Shown in pieces: positions 51,011 to 60,288 of a stretch of DNA of 64,000 bases. The notes under the pieces are model-generated. The model made no database searches, was not told where the DNA came from, and saw only the letters and a list, made by a program, of their open reading frames with translations. Position numbers and translations under genes: made by a program. Numbering within the stretch: position 1 is the stretch's first letter; each line of letters begins with the position of its first letter. The DNA comes from an uncultured Oscillospiraceae bacterium (GTDB taxonomy: Bacteria; Bacillota; Clostridia; Oscillospirales; Acutalibacteraceae), in contig UQFL01000002.1 of NCBI GenBank assembly GCA_900540305.1, positions 1 through 64,000 of the forward strand, written 5' to 3'.

Positions 51011-51454
51011 ATGTCTATCAGCAAAGATGAATACAGTAAAATGACCGACAAGGCAAGCCCGAATTCCCCTAAAGTTTTAAACTGCGTAAAAGCATTTTTG
51101 ATTGGCGGAACTATCTGCTGTTTCGGTGAGGTTTTAAACACAGTTTTCAGAAATATGGGATTGAGCGCCGATGATATCAAAATTGCCACTCCGAGCGTTA
51201 TTATCGTAATCACGGCAATTTTGACGGGAATAGGCGTGTTTGACAGAATAGCACGCCACGCAGGCGCAGGAACTATCGTTCCGATTACAGGCTTTGCAAA
51301 CTCCGTTGTATCCCCCGCCCTTGAATTCAAGCAGGAGGGTATGATTTTGGGAACTGCCGCACAGATGTTCACGATTGCTGGGCCTGTTATAGTTTACGGC
51401 GTAGGCTCGTCATTTATTTACGGTCTGATTATTTATATATTTAAACTATACTGA
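51011..51454 (+). CDS. spoVAC: Stage V sporulation protein AC
   Basis: A 147-residue membrane protein of the spore dipicolinic acid channel. After SKDEYSKMTDKASPNSP, the membrane part runs AFLIGGTICCFGEVLN, SVIIVITAILTGIGVFD and the hallmark HAGAGTIVPITGFANSVVSPALEFKQEG. SpoVAC alone can act as a mechanosensitive channel. AAAGGTGA lies 8 bases before the start. Upstream TGCATA at 50951 resembles a forespore sigma-G -35 but no good -10 was found. Single gene. Confidence 0.94.
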   Translation: MSISKDEYSKMTDKASPNSPKVLNCVKAFLIGGTICCFGEVLNTVFRNMGLSADDIKIATPSVIIVITAILTGIGVFDRIARHAGAGTIVPITGFANSVVSPALEFKQEGMILGTAAQMFTIAGPVIVYGVGSSFIYGLIIYIFKLY

Positions 51455-51472
51455 TTATACCCAAAAAATATT

Positions 51473-51507
51473 AAAAATGCGCAGACTTATTGTCTGCGCA
51501 TTTTTAT
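51473..51507. terminator. Bidirectional terminator
   Basis: Perfect stem AAAAATGCGCAGAC/GTCTGCGCATTTTT around TTATT, between spoVAC and trpS. Confidence 0.93.
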
Positions 51508-51522
51508 TTGTTAATGATTTTT

Positions 51523-52539
51523 TCAGCCCTGTAAAAAGCCGACCTTTTTCATAACCTTTTCAAGCGTTCTTGAGGAAACAGCCATTGCCCTCTGAGCGCC
51601 TTTTTGCTGACATTCCTTGAGATATGCCTTATCAGCCATAAGCTCTGAAAATCTCTTTTGAACAGGCTCAAGTTCTGCAACAACAGCCTCACCGACTGCC
51701 TTTTTAAAGTCGCCGTAGCCTTTGCCTGAAAATTCAGTTTCAATTTCGTCAAATGTTCTCCCTGTAACGGCAGAATAGATTGTCATAAGGTTATTAATTC
51801 CGTCCTTGCCGTCAGCATAGCGAACGCACATTTCGCTGTCCGTTACGGCAGACTTGAACTTTTTCATTATTGTTTCAGGTGTGTCAGTAAGATAAATAGT
51901 ACCCTTGGGATTCGGGTCTGATTTACTCATCTTTCTTGTGGGGTCCTGAAGGCTCATAACTCTTGCGCCGCTTTTCGGAATATATGCCTCTGGCACTGTG
52001 AATACATTGCCGTAAATTCCATTGAAACGCTCTGCAATATCCCTTGTTATTTCAAGGTGCTGTTTCTGGTCTGCGCCTACGGGAACAATATCAGCCTTAT
52101 AAAGAAGAATATCAGCCGCCATAAGGCAGGGATAAGTGAAAAGTCCTGCATTGATATTATCGCTGTGCTGAGCGGATTTATCCTTAAACTGCGTCATTCT
52201 TGAAAGCTCGCCGAACTGAGTATAGCAATTTAAAATCCACGCAAGCTGTGAATGAGCAGAAACCTGAGACTGAATGAAAACTATGCCCTTTTCAGGGTCA
52301 AGTCCGAGCGCAAGAAGCATTGCGAAAAGCTCATTTGTCTGCTTTCTAAGCTTCTGCGGATCCTGCCTTACTGTTATTGAATGAAGATCGGCAACGCCGT
52401 AAATCGTATCAAATTCATTCTGAAAAGACGGCCAGCCCTTCATTGCGCCGAGGTAGTTACCCAAAGTGGGAACAGATGTAGGCTGAATAAGTGACAGGCT
52501 TCTTTTTCTTTTCTGAGTTTGTTCTTTAATTTCTTCCAT
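51523..52539 (-). CDS. trpS: Tryptophanyl-tRNA synthetase
   Basis: A 338-residue class I synthetase of normal length that charges tRNA-Trp. The nucleotide fold opens with SLIQPTSVPTLGNYLGAM, where the HIGH-like motif is T-x-GNY, and KMSKS is in RKMSKSDPNPKG near residue 205. MAADILLYKADIVPVGADQKQHLE is the conserved tryptophan pocket. It is the last gene of the glyA-led operon. The ribosome site is a weak AGG. No T-box was found ahead of it, and it lies far from the operon promoter. Confidence 0.96.
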   Translation of the reverse strand: MEEIKEQTQKRKRSLSLIQPTSVPTLGNYLGAMKGWPSFQNEFDTIYGVADLHSITVRQDPQKLRKQTNELFAMLLALGLDPEKGIVFIQSQVSAHSQLAWILNCYTQFGELSRMTQFKDKSAQHSDNINAGLFTYPCLMAADILLYKADIVPVGADQKQHLEITRDIAERFNGIYGNVFTVPEAYIPKSGARVMSLQDPTRKMSKSDPNPKGTIYLTDTPETIMKKFKSAVTDSEMCVRYADGKDGINNLMTIYSAVTGRTFDEIETEFSGKGYGDFKKAVGEAVVAELEPVQKRFSELMADKAYLKECQQKGAQRAMAVSSRTLEKVMKKVGFLQG

Positions 52540-52575
52540 AATTATCGTCTTCCTATAAATTTATTTAAACAGAAA

Positions 52576-53766
52576 TTATTTTATAAATTCCTTTGCAACC
52601 TCGCCCATAATTTTAACGCCGTCAATAATATTTTCGTCGCTCGGCGTTGAAAAATTAAGGCGGATATATGAGCACGGTTTAGTGTCGTCAGTCATAAATG
52701 CGCTGCCGGGTACAACGGCAACCTTTCTCTCAAGGAGTTTTCCAACATAATCAAGCATATCAACATCATCGGGCAGCTTTGCCCAGATAAACAATCCGCC
52801 CTGTGGTTTTACATAACTAATAAAACCTGAGCAGTATTTATCAAGGCAGTCGCACATAAGGCTGAGCTTTCTGCGATAAATTTTTCTGATATTCTCTATG
52901 TGTTTATTGACATCGTATTCATCAAACCATCGTGAAACTATCATTTGGTTTAACACGCCTGTGTGGACATCGGAAACCTGCTTTCCAATTGTGAATGCTG
53001 GAGCGATTCTATTCGGAACAACGGCATAGGCAACTCTAATACCGGGTGCAAGAATTTTTGAAAACGAGCCTGCGTAAACAACAATACCGTCCGTATCAAA
53101 ACTCTTTATTGCAGGAACATCCTCGCCCTCTACTCGGAGATTACCGTAAGGGTTATCCTCAAGAATAACGAGATTATTTTCTTTTGCAAGGCGGTACATC
53201 TCTTTTCTTTTTTCAAGGCTGAGCGTTGTTCCGCCGGGATTTTGGAAATTAGGAATAGTGTAGATGAACTTTGCGCTTGGATTTTCTTTTATAACTCTTT
53301 CAAGCGCCTGCATATTCATTCCGTCATCATCAATCGGAACGCCTGCAAGTTTACAGCCGTGAGAACGAAAACAGTTAAGAGAACCTATAAATGACGGTTC
53401 TTCACATATAACGGTGTCGCCCTCTGAGCAAAGCACACGGGTTGTTATATCCATAATCTGTGTTGCGCCTGCGGTTATGATTACCGTATCTTCCTCAGAG
53501 CTCACATTTTCTCTCTTTTTGAGCCACTCGGCAACTGTTTTTCTCAATGGCTCATATCCCTCTGACACTCCGTAAACGAGCGCCGAAACAGGGTTTTCGT
53601 TAAGAATTTCAGCGGTGATTTTCTTAACCTCTTCACACGGGAAAGCGTCTGTATCGGGCGAGCCGCCTGCAAACGCAATCATTCCCGGCTCGTTGGTTAC
53701 TTTCAGTATTTCCCTTACCGCTGATGGTTTTAAATTAGCAAATTTTTTTGATAAAGTATAACTCAT
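52576..53766 (-). CDS. PLP-dependent aminotransferase (class I, 2-aminoadipate/MocR-like branch)
   Basis: A 396-residue PLP enzyme of fold type I beginning LKPSAVREILKVTNEPGMIAFAGGSPDT. TAGATQIMD, YTIPNFQNPGGTTLS, ILEDNPYGNLR and the PLP lysine in AGSFSKILAPGIRVAY are visible, as are IRLNFSTPSDE near the end. The motifs place it with LysN/PatA-type aminotransferases that often lack narrow substrate preference. It lies 5 bp from the downstream end of the glycerophosphotransferase gene and just before trpS in the glyA operon. Confidence 0.9.
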   Translation of the reverse strand: MSYTLSKKFANLKPSAVREILKVTNEPGMIAFAGGSPDTDAFPCEEVKKITAEILNENPVSALVYGVSEGYEPLRKTVAEWLKKRENVSSEEDTVIITAGATQIMDITTRVLCSEGDTVICEEPSFIGSLNCFRSHGCKLAGVPIDDDGMNMQALERVIKENPSAKFIYTIPNFQNPGGTTLSLEKRKEMYRLAKENNLVILEDNPYGNLRVEGEDVPAIKSFDTDGIVVYAGSFSKILAPGIRVAYAVVPNRIAPAFTIGKQVSDVHTGVLNQMIVSRWFDEYDVNKHIENIRKIYRRKLSLMCDCLDKYCSGFISYVKPQGGLFIWAKLPDDVDMLDYVGKLLERKVAVVPGSAFMTDDTKPCSYIRLNFSTPSDENIIDGVKIMGEVAKEFIK

Positions 53767-53771
53767 TTAAA

Positions 53772-54890
53772 TCACTTCAATATATTTTTAACAAAGCGTT
53801 CTGACGAATTACCGTCACACAAAGACACAAAACGCTTTTTGAAATTTTCAAGTTTTTCATTATCCCTGCGAGTTTCCTTAACGGCTTTTGCAAGCTCGTC
53901 AAAACTTTTTACAACTGCGCCGCAGGAATAATCTTCATAATCAAAATAAAATCCTCTTCCGCTGTCATAATCGCCCAAATCGGGAGCATACAAAACGGCG
54001 GGATTTCCGATTATGGCATTTTCAAATATAACGGACGAATAATCCGTTACAAGAACATCTGTAATAAACAGAATATCGTTGATTTCACGCTCGTCTGAAA
54101 AATCAAAAACTCTGTCTTTAACTGATGGTGGAATTTCTAACTTATCTTTTATAAACGGGTGCATTTTCAAAATAACAGCCCATTCGCCGCCGAGTTCATT
54201 TACGAATTTTTCAACATCAAAAAACTCTGGCGGATAATAAGCATTATGAACATTTCCGCCTCTGAATGTGGGCGCAAAAAGGCAAATCTTTTTACCCTTT
54301 AAAAGAGGCTCTTTTTCATATAGTCTTTCTTTTGCGGCGTTCACATATTCGCTGTCAAAAAAGCAGTCCGTTCTCGGAGTGCCGACAGCTTTTACACGGC
54401 TTTCGTCAATACCAAAAGCCTCGGCATATATCGGGATAATTTCCTCTGATGAAACAATAGCCTCGGTATAATTTTTATGTGTTAGAGAATTTTTCTCCGC
54501 CGACGCTCTGCCGTATCCGAAACGCTTGAATGCGCCCATAGCGTGCCACACCTGAATAAGGTGCTGATTTTGACGCAGTTTGAGCACATACACTCTTGGC
54601 TCGTAATCGTCAACAAGTATAAATTTACTCTGCGCCATCTCACGGGCAATTTCTGCTTCTGACGGCAAATCAAGGCTTGTTATAACCCTGATTTCAAAAT
54701 TGAGAGCATTTTTTTCTATATAATTTTTTATTGCAAGAAGATTGCCGCCGAGCCTGCCCTTTGAAGTGGTAAACATAAGAATTTTATTATCCTTCATAGG
54801 CAGACGCTTCGCATCCTCAAAAAGCTTTATAAATTTTGCGAATTTTGCTTTTTGGAGAATGGGATATGCGGCTGATAATAACTTATTCAT
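53772..54890 (-). CDS. CDP-glycerol glycerophosphotransferase family protein (2)
   Basis: A 372-residue TagB/TagF-type GT-B enzyme with LIQVWHAMGAFKRFGY, GTPRTDCFF, ILKMHPFIKDK and DVLVTDYSSVIFEN. These enzymes add polyol-phosphate units to surface polymers such as teichoic acids. The start at 54890 overlaps the upstream transferase gene by 8 bases; the longer frame would overlap it by 83. It is a paralogue of the gene upstream with matching motifs but only partly similar sequence, so the two may do successive steps. Confidence 0.88.
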   Translation of the reverse strand: MNKLLSAAYPILQKAKFAKFIKLFEDAKRLPMKDNKILMFTTSKGRLGGNLLAIKNYIEKNALNFEIRVITSLDLPSEAEIAREMAQSKFILVDDYEPRVYVLKLRQNQHLIQVWHAMGAFKRFGYGRASAEKNSLTHKNYTEAIVSSEEIIPIYAEAFGIDESRVKAVGTPRTDCFFDSEYVNAAKERLYEKEPLLKGKKICLFAPTFRGGNVHNAYYPPEFFDVEKFVNELGGEWAVILKMHPFIKDKLEIPPSVKDRVFDFSDEREINDILFITDVLVTDYSSVIFENAIIGNPAVLYAPDLGDYDSGRGFYFDYEDYSCGAVVKSFDELAKAVKETRRDNEKLENFKKRFVSLCDGNSSERFVKNILK

Positions 54891-56082
54891 TTTCAGTTTT
54901 TCCGTAATTATAGCGCCCGTCATAAACGCCGCGCATAAGTTCGTCAATAATTTCTCCGTAAACACGGGTTACGCTTGAAAAGCGTTTGTTAACATAATCT
55001 TTTTTGAACGCCTCTACTTTTTCTGCTGACGCTCTTGCAGAGCCTGAAATAAAATCGCATATTCCCTTTGCATTTTTTGAATACAAAGCAGGAATATCAC
55101 GCCAGAAATCAATATAAAATCCACGCTCGTCTATATATTTATCGCTGTCAAAACAGTAAATATATACAGGCAGATTTTTAAGAAGCGCCTCATAAATCAC
55201 AGAACTGTAATCGGTTACAACAAAGTCCGCAACGGACATAAAATCCATTCCCGTGAAATTCTCGCTCTCTGTGCAATTCATTCTGGAGTCAACATAAATA
55301 AGCTCCTTATTGGTATCTACCACATGGCGCTTTACAATGAGGTTGTATTCCGAATAATTCACACGGTTTACAAGCTCCTGCTCCGCCTTTCTGAGAGCAT
55401 CCGTATCCTCTTGAGTATCCCTGAATGTGGGCACATAAAGAATATTCTTTTTACCGTTATCAAGAATGGGATATTTAGCGAGAACATTATTTTTAAGTCT
55501 TTCTGTTTCGCTCTCATCAGTAAGATAATCCATTCTCGGAATACCAATGGGGATAAATTTCTCCTCAGGCTGACCGAAAGCCTCTGCAAAATGCGGTACG
55601 CATTTGTCACCGCTTGCGGCGATAAGGCTGTAATTATTGTGCATTTTGAAAGCTTCGGCAGTTTCGGAGGACTTGCCGCCCTCTTTATCAAGAATTGATT
55701 TTCCGAAACGCTTAAATGCGCCGAGAGCATGCCATAACTGAATTATTTTGAGTTCAGGTTTATGATTTAACATTGAAGCGAGAATGCAGTATCCGTCAAG
55801 CACTACCACCTTTGAGGTGGCAAGCGCTTTCATCTGACGGAACATTTCGCCTATATATTTAATTTTACCGCCTATTGAATCGGGAATCATTTTACACAGC
55901 ACAACAACTTCATACTGCGGATAAACAGTTTTAATCTCGTTTATCAGATAACGAAAGTCAAGCGACGGAGTTTCGCTCTGACGGGAGATGAATGCGATTT
56001 TATTTTCAGTTTTACGCTTTTTATAAAAAGAATAGAAAAAGCTCATAACAGCTCCGAAAAGCTTTGCGAAAATCTTAATCAC
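54883..56082 (-). CDS. CDP-glycerol glycerophosphotransferase family protein (1)
   Basis: A 399-residue protein of the TagB/TagF family. An N-terminal hydrophobic and basic segment (IFAKLFGAVMSFFYSFYKKRK) probably lies on the membrane. Core motifs are IIQLWHALGAFKRFGKS, GIPRMDYLTD, ILYVPTFRD, LIVKRHV and DFVVTDYSSVIYEA. It is second in the operon 29 bp behind glyA, with the paralogue overlapping at its end. Products would be glycerol- or ribitol-phosphate polymers; no tagA, tagD or export genes are nearby. Confidence 0.88.
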   Translation of the reverse strand: MIKIFAKLFGAVMSFFYSFYKKRKTENKIAFISRQSETPSLDFRYLINEIKTVYPQYEVVVLCKMIPDSIGGKIKYIGEMFRQMKALATSKVVVLDGYCILASMLNHKPELKIIQLWHALGAFKRFGKSILDKEGGKSSETAEAFKMHNNYSLIAASGDKCVPHFAEAFGQPEEKFIPIGIPRMDYLTDESETERLKNNVLAKYPILDNGKKNILYVPTFRDTQEDTDALRKAEQELVNRVNYSEYNLIVKRHVVDTNKELIYVDSRMNCTESENFTGMDFMSVADFVVTDYSSVIYEALLKNLPVYIYCFDSDKYIDERGFYIDFWRDIPALYSKNAKGICDFISGSARASAEKVEAFKKDYVNKRFSSVTRVYGEIIDELMRGVYDGRYNYGKTENE

Positions 56083-56111
56083 ATCATCACCTCCTGTGCG
56101 TTATAGTTATA

Positions 56112-57365
56112 TTATTCGTAAAGCGGATATTTAGCGCAGATTTCAGCTACGCCTTTGAGAATATAATCTTTCTGATTGTCAAAATCAGTAACAGCAAGGC
56201 TGATGAATTTGGCAATCTTTTCAAAACCATCCTCATTAAGACCTCTTGTTGTAGCGGCAGGTGTGCCGATACGAACGCCCGATGTAACAAACGGTGAAAG
56301 AGGTTCGTTGGGAACAGTATTCTTATTAAGAGTAATATGTACTTCGTCAAGTCTTGCTTCAAGTTCTTTACCCGTAACGCCTGTGCCGATAAGAGAAAGA
56401 AGAACAAGGTGGTTATCTGTGCCGCCTGAAACAAGATTGAGACCTCTTGAGATAAGTCCCTTTGCAAGCGCCTGAGCGTTGTTGATTACACGCTGCTGAT
56501 ATTCCTTGAACTCAGGTTTGAGAGCCTCGCCGAAGCAAACAGCCTTACCTGCGATAACATGCATAAGCGGGCCGCCCTGCGTGCCGGGGAATACTGCTGA
56601 GTTAAGCTTTTTGATAAGATAGGGGTTGTTGCAGAGGATAAGACCGCCTCTGGGGCCTCTCAAAGTCTTATGAGTTGTTGTGGTAACAACATCTGCATAC
56701 GGAACAGGGCTCTGATGAAGACCTGCCGCAACAAGACCTGCGATATGTGCCATATCAACCATAAACATTGCGCCGTTTGCATGAGCAATATCAGCCATTG
56801 TTTTGAAATCTATTGCTCTGGGATATGCAGATGCGCCTGCTACGATAAGTTTGGGTTTAACTTTATTAACCTGCTTTGCAAAAGCATCAATATCAATAAA
56901 TCCGTCATCATTAACACCGTAAGGCACGAAATTAAAGTACTTACCGCTGATATTTACGGGAGAACCGTGTGTAAGGTGACCGCCGTTATCAAGGCTCATA
57001 CCCATAACGGTATCACCTGGTTTAAGAAGAGCAAGATAAACTGCTGTGTTTGCCTGTGCGCCTGAATGAGCTTGAACATTTGCATAAGAAGCGCCGAAAA
57101 GTTCGCACGCTCTTTTGATAGCTATTTCCTCAACGATGTCAACATACTGACAGCCGCCGTAATAACGCTTGCCCGGAAGACCTTCTGCGTACTTATTTGT
57201 AAGAACGCTTCCCATAGCAGCCATAACCTGCGGAGATACAAGGTTTTCAGAAGCGATAAGCTCAATATTCTCTCTCTGGCGTTTAAGCTCAAGAGCCATT
57301 GCGTCTGCAACCTCTTTGTCCGTTTCAGCGACTTTTGCGATTGAATCGTAGTAATCAGAATACAT
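56112..57365 (-). CDS. glyA: Serine hydroxymethyltransferase
   Basis: A 417-residue PLP enzyme that converts serine and tetrahydrofolate to glycine and methylene-tetrahydrofolate. [39 protein letters not shown] and the PLP lysine in [16 protein letters not shown] are standard; the length is usual. It leads the operon of transferases, aminotransferase and trpS, behind its own promoter and GGAGAA ribosome site. FolD, which uses its product, lies nearby in the next operon. Confidence 0.97.
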   Translation of the reverse strand: MYSDYYDSIAKVAETDKEVADAMALELKRQRENIELIASENLVSPQVMAAMGSVLTNKYAEGLPGKRYYGGCQYVDIVEEIAIKRACELFGASYANVQAHSGAQANTAVYLALLKPGDTVMGMSLDNGGHLTHGSPVNISGKYFNFVPYGVNDDGFIDIDAFAKQVNKVKPKLIVAGASAYPRAIDFKTMADIAHANGAMFMVDMAHIAGLVAAGLHQSPVPYADVVTTTTHKTLRGPRGGLILCNNPYLIKKLNSAVFPGTQGGPLMHVIAGKAVCFGEALKPEFKEYQQRVINNAQALAKGLISRGLNLVSGGTDNHLVLLSLIGTGVTGKELEARLDEVHITLNKNTVPNEPLSPFVTSGVRIGTPAATTRGLNEDGFEKIAKFISLAVTDFDNQKDYILKGVAEICAKYPLYE

Positions 57366-57400
57366 ATTAAGTTCTCCTTTTCAGAAAATTATACTCTTAC

Positions 57401-57429
57401 ATAATAACATAATAATAATAAATATACAA
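57401..57429 (-). promoter_or_regulatory. Promoter of the glyA operon
   Basis: TTGTAT (57424-57429), 17-bp spacer, TATTAT (57401-57406), minus strand. A TATAAT also occurs at 57389-57394 but has no good -35. Confidence 0.6.
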
Positions 57430-57442
57430 TAATGATTTGCAA

Positions 57443-57469
57443 AAAATAACGGCACGCAAAAGCGTGCCG
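57443..57469 (-). terminator. Terminator of the M16-lgt-folD-uppP operon
   Basis: Stem CGGCACGC-TTTT-GCGTGCCG (57450-57469), then TTATTTTTT on the minus strand. Confidence 0.9.
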
Positions 57470-57499
57470 AAACTATTGCTTATTAAAATATTAACTCTT

Positions 57500-58333
57500 T
57501 TACGCCGCAAGCGCAAAATAGATAAACACCGCAATACCGAGAATTATTCTGTACCAGCCAAACACCGTAAAATCGTGCTTTTTGATATATCCCATAAGGA
57601 ATTTAATTGCGAGAATAGAAACTGCAAATGCAAATATCATTCCCGCAGCGAGAATAACAAGTTCCTCGGCAGTAAAATTAAATCCGAATTTAACAAGCTT
57701 TAATGCGCTTGCGCCGAACATAACGGGAACGGCGAGAAAGAATGTATATTCCGCCGCAACCGACCTTGAAACGCCTATCAAAAGTGCACCCACAATAGTT
57801 GCGCCGCTTCTTGATGTGCCTGGGAATACTGCGGCTATAAGCTGAAACAGACCGATGATGATTGCAGTCTGATAAGTAAACTCGCTGATTGAATTGATTT
57901 TGGACTGTTTGCCTTTATTAAGCTTTTCGATAACAATAAACAGGATACCGAAAATTATCAGCATGGCAGCAACAGTCTGCCAATTATAGAAAATCTCTTC
58001 AAGTTTATCGTCAAAAAGAACACCCACAACAGCGGCGGGAACGCATGAAACAATAATTTTTACCCACATTGAAAGGGTATCTTTTTTCCACACAAGCTTT
58101 TTTGACTGATTAATTTCAAGCGGAATAAGCTTTTTGAAATAGAGAACAACAACGGCGAGAATTGCTCCGAGCTGAATAACAACAAGGAACATATTCTTAA
58201 ATTCCTCTGAAACATTCATTTTGAGAAATTCATCAACAAGAATCATATGCCCTGTTGAACTAATCGGAAGCCACTCCGTTATTCCCTCTACAATTCCGAG
58301 TATTATAGCTTTTAAAATTTCAATAAAGTCCAT
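57500..58333 (-). CDS. uppP: Undecaprenyl-diphosphatase (BacA type)
   Basis: A 277-residue membrane enzyme that recycles the lipid carrier of cell-wall synthesis. Signature motifs are [20 protein letters not shown] and [10 protein letters not shown], both from the active site, within eight membrane segments. The start at 58333 ([10 protein letters not shown]) follows AGGGAG by 7 bases; the longer frame adds ten residues over that site. Last gene of an operon with two M16 peptidases, lgt and folD; an 80-bp gap precedes it, with AT-rich inverted repeats. Confidence 0.96.
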   Translation of the reverse strand: MDFIEILKAIILGIVEGITEWLPISSTGHMILVDEFLKMNVSEEFKNMFLVVIQLGAILAVVVLYFKKLIPLEINQSKKLVWKKDTLSMWVKIIVSCVPAAVVGVLFDDKLEEIFYNWQTVAAMLIIFGILFIVIEKLNKGKQSKINSISEFTYQTAIIIGLFQLIAAVFPGTSRSGATIVGALLIGVSRSVAAEYTFFLAVPVMFGASALKLVKFGFNFTAEELVILAAGMIFAFAVSILAIKFLMGYIKKHDFTVFGWYRIILGIAVFIYFALAA

Positions 58334-58413
58334 AGAAAAACTCCCTGCAACACTTTTCATCATAAAATATCACATACAAATTATGATTTGTTTTATTTTA
58401 TGAAAAATCAAAG

Positions 58414-59262
58414 TCAAATATTATTCTGAAGTTTAGCGGCAGTGAGAGTATTCTGCATAAGCATTGAAATAGTCATAGGGCCTACGCCGCCGGGAACGGG
58501 TGTGATATACGAACATTTAGGAGCAACACTGTCAAAATCAACATCGCCGCAGAGTTTGCCGTTTTCATCTCTGTCAATTCCAACATCAATGACAACTGCG
58601 CCCTCTTTTACCATATCAGCCGTAACGAATTTGGGCTTGCCGATAGCGGCAACAAGAATATCGGCAGAACTTGTAATCTCTTTCAAATTCTGAGTTTTTG
58701 AATGTGTTATCTCAACAGTTGCGTTTTCGTGAAGAAGAAGCATTGCCATAGGTTTGCCCACAATATTGCTTCTGCCCATAACAACAGCCTTTTTACCCGA
58801 TACATCAACGCCTGCTGAATGGATAAGTTCCATAATGCCCGCAGGTGTACATGGAAGGAAATTATAATCGCCTATCATAATTGCACCCACATTTACGGGA
58901 TGAAAAGCGTCCACATCCTTAATCGGGTTAATCATATTTATAACTTCTTTATCATCAAGGTGGGACGGAAGAGGAAGCTGGCAAAGAATGCCGTTTATAT
59001 CTTTTCTCTCGTTAAGTTCTTTAACAAGCGCATTGAGTTCTTCCTGTGTTGTGCTTGCAGGAAGGGCAAACTTTTCGCTGTAAAAACCGACCTCTTCACA
59101 AGCCTTTTCCTTATTTCTAACATAAACCTGAGAAGCAGAATCATCGCCCACAATGATTACGGCAAGCCCGGGAACAATACCCTGCTCCTTTAATTTTGCC
59201 GTTTCTGCTTTTACTCTTTCACGAACGGCTTTTGACACCGCTTTTCCGTCTATTACTGCCAT
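58414..59262 (-). CDS. folD: Bifunctional methylenetetrahydrofolate dehydrogenase/cyclohydrolase
   Basis: A 282-residue enzyme of one-carbon metabolism, linking methylene-, methenyl- and formyl-tetrahydrofolate. [14 protein letters not shown] holds the catalytic Lys; [25 protein letters not shown] and [15 protein letters not shown] plus [14 protein letters not shown] are standard. Length and motifs are complete. It lies 11 bp behind lgt, a placement that looks historical rather than functional. Confidence 0.97.
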   Translation of the reverse strand: MAVIDGKAVSKAVRERVKAETAKLKEQGIVPGLAVIIVGDDSASQVYVRNKEKACEEVGFYSEKFALPASTTQEELNALVKELNERKDINGILCQLPLPSHLDDKEVINMINPIKDVDAFHPVNVGAIMIGDYNFLPCTPAGIMELIHSAGVDVSGKKAVVMGRSNIVGKPMAMLLLHENATVEITHSKTQNLKEITSSADILVAAIGKPKFVTADMVKEGAVVIDVGIDRDENGKLCGDVDFDSVAPKCSYITPVPGGVGPMTISMLMQNTLTAAKLQNNI

Positions 59263-59273
59263 ATAAAATCTCC

Positions 59274-60275
59274 TTAATCAATCACTGTTCTAAAAAAGAA
59301 ATCGGGGTTTTGAGAATTATTGTTTTTGCTTACAGAATATTTGTAAGGGCTATCCACCAAATCGTAAACAGGCGTTAACACAGGCGGATTGATAAGATAT
59401 TTTCTTGAGAGAGTGCCCTTTTTGAGTTTCTGAAGCATTATGATAAGCCAAACTGCGAAAACAACCACTATAACAGCGGAGAGAAGCTGGCTTACACGAA
59501 TAGTTGTTGAGCCGATATAAAGGCTGTCTGTTCTGAGCCCCTCAACTACCATTCTTTCAAGTCCGTAGCCGATACCGTAAAGCAAAAAGATTTCGCCTTT
59601 AAATTTGCGGCGTTTTTTAACAAGAAAATGAAGAATCAAAAACAGTCCGAGACACCATACACTCTCATAAAGGAAAGTGGGGTGAACGGCTTCGGCAGGG
59701 TTAACTTCCATACCTTTTTGGAGCAATTCATACTGATTTGCCGCAAGTTCATCTCTGATTTTAGTAGACCACATACGGAATAAAGCAGTATCCGTATTTG
59801 CGCCGAAGGCTTCCTGATTGAAGAAATTGCCCCAGCGGCCTATTCCCTGACCAATCAAAAGACCGAGTGCTCCGACATCGAGAAGATTTTGAAAATCAAT
59901 CTTTCCGATTTTAGCGCCTATCCATGCGCCGATTATTGCGCCGATTATACCGCCGTAGATCGCAATACCGCCATGCCATATCGCTATTATCTCTTCGGGA
60001 TGAGCGGCAAAATAATCCCATTCAAAAACAACATAGTAAAGCCTTGCGCCTATAATTCCGAAAAGTGTTCCCCAAATGAGAACATCTGTCATACCGTCAA
60101 GGCTCATTTTCCATTTTTTTGCGGTTACGCCGCCGTAAAGCACGGCAAGCGCAAATCCGAAAGCGATAATAATTCCGTACCAGTGAACTTCATAGCTGCC
60201 CACGGTAAACGCAACAGACGGAATATTGAAACTTATTCCCAGTCCGTCAAAAAAAACTTCAGTATAGTTACTCAT
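59274..60275 (-). CDS. lgt: Prolipoprotein diacylglyceryl transferase
   Basis: A 333-residue membrane enzyme that attaches diacylglycerol to the lipobox Cys of lipoproteins such as the binding protein at 9 kb. [15 protein letters not shown] opens the family pattern; [17 protein letters not shown] and the signature [13 protein letters not shown] are clear, then [10 protein letters not shown]. About seven membrane segments. A 35-residue tail after the last helix is longer than usual. Operon gap to the M16 gene upstream is 13 bp. Confidence 0.96.
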   Translation of the reverse strand: MSNYTEVFFDGLGISFNIPSVAFTVGSYEVHWYGIIIAFGFALAVLYGGVTAKKWKMSLDGMTDVLIWGTLFGIIGARLYYVVFEWDYFAAHPEEIIAIWHGGIAIYGGIIGAIIGAWIGAKIGKIDFQNLLDVGALGLLIGQGIGRWGNFFNQEAFGANTDTALFRMWSTKIRDELAANQYELLQKGMEVNPAEAVHPTFLYESVWCLGLFLILHFLVKKRRKFKGEIFLLYGIGYGLERMVVEGLRTDSLYIGSTTIRVSQLLSAVIVVVFAVWLIIMLQKLKKGTLSRKYLINPPVLTPVYDLVDSPYKYSVSKNNNSQNPDFFFRTVID

Positions 60276-60288
60276 AGTTTTAATATCC

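Noticed and set aside
58362..58402. Terminator between folD and uppP
   Set aside because: The AT-rich inverted repeat CATAAAAT/ATTTTATG is weak and lacks a T-run; the genes appear co-transcribed.
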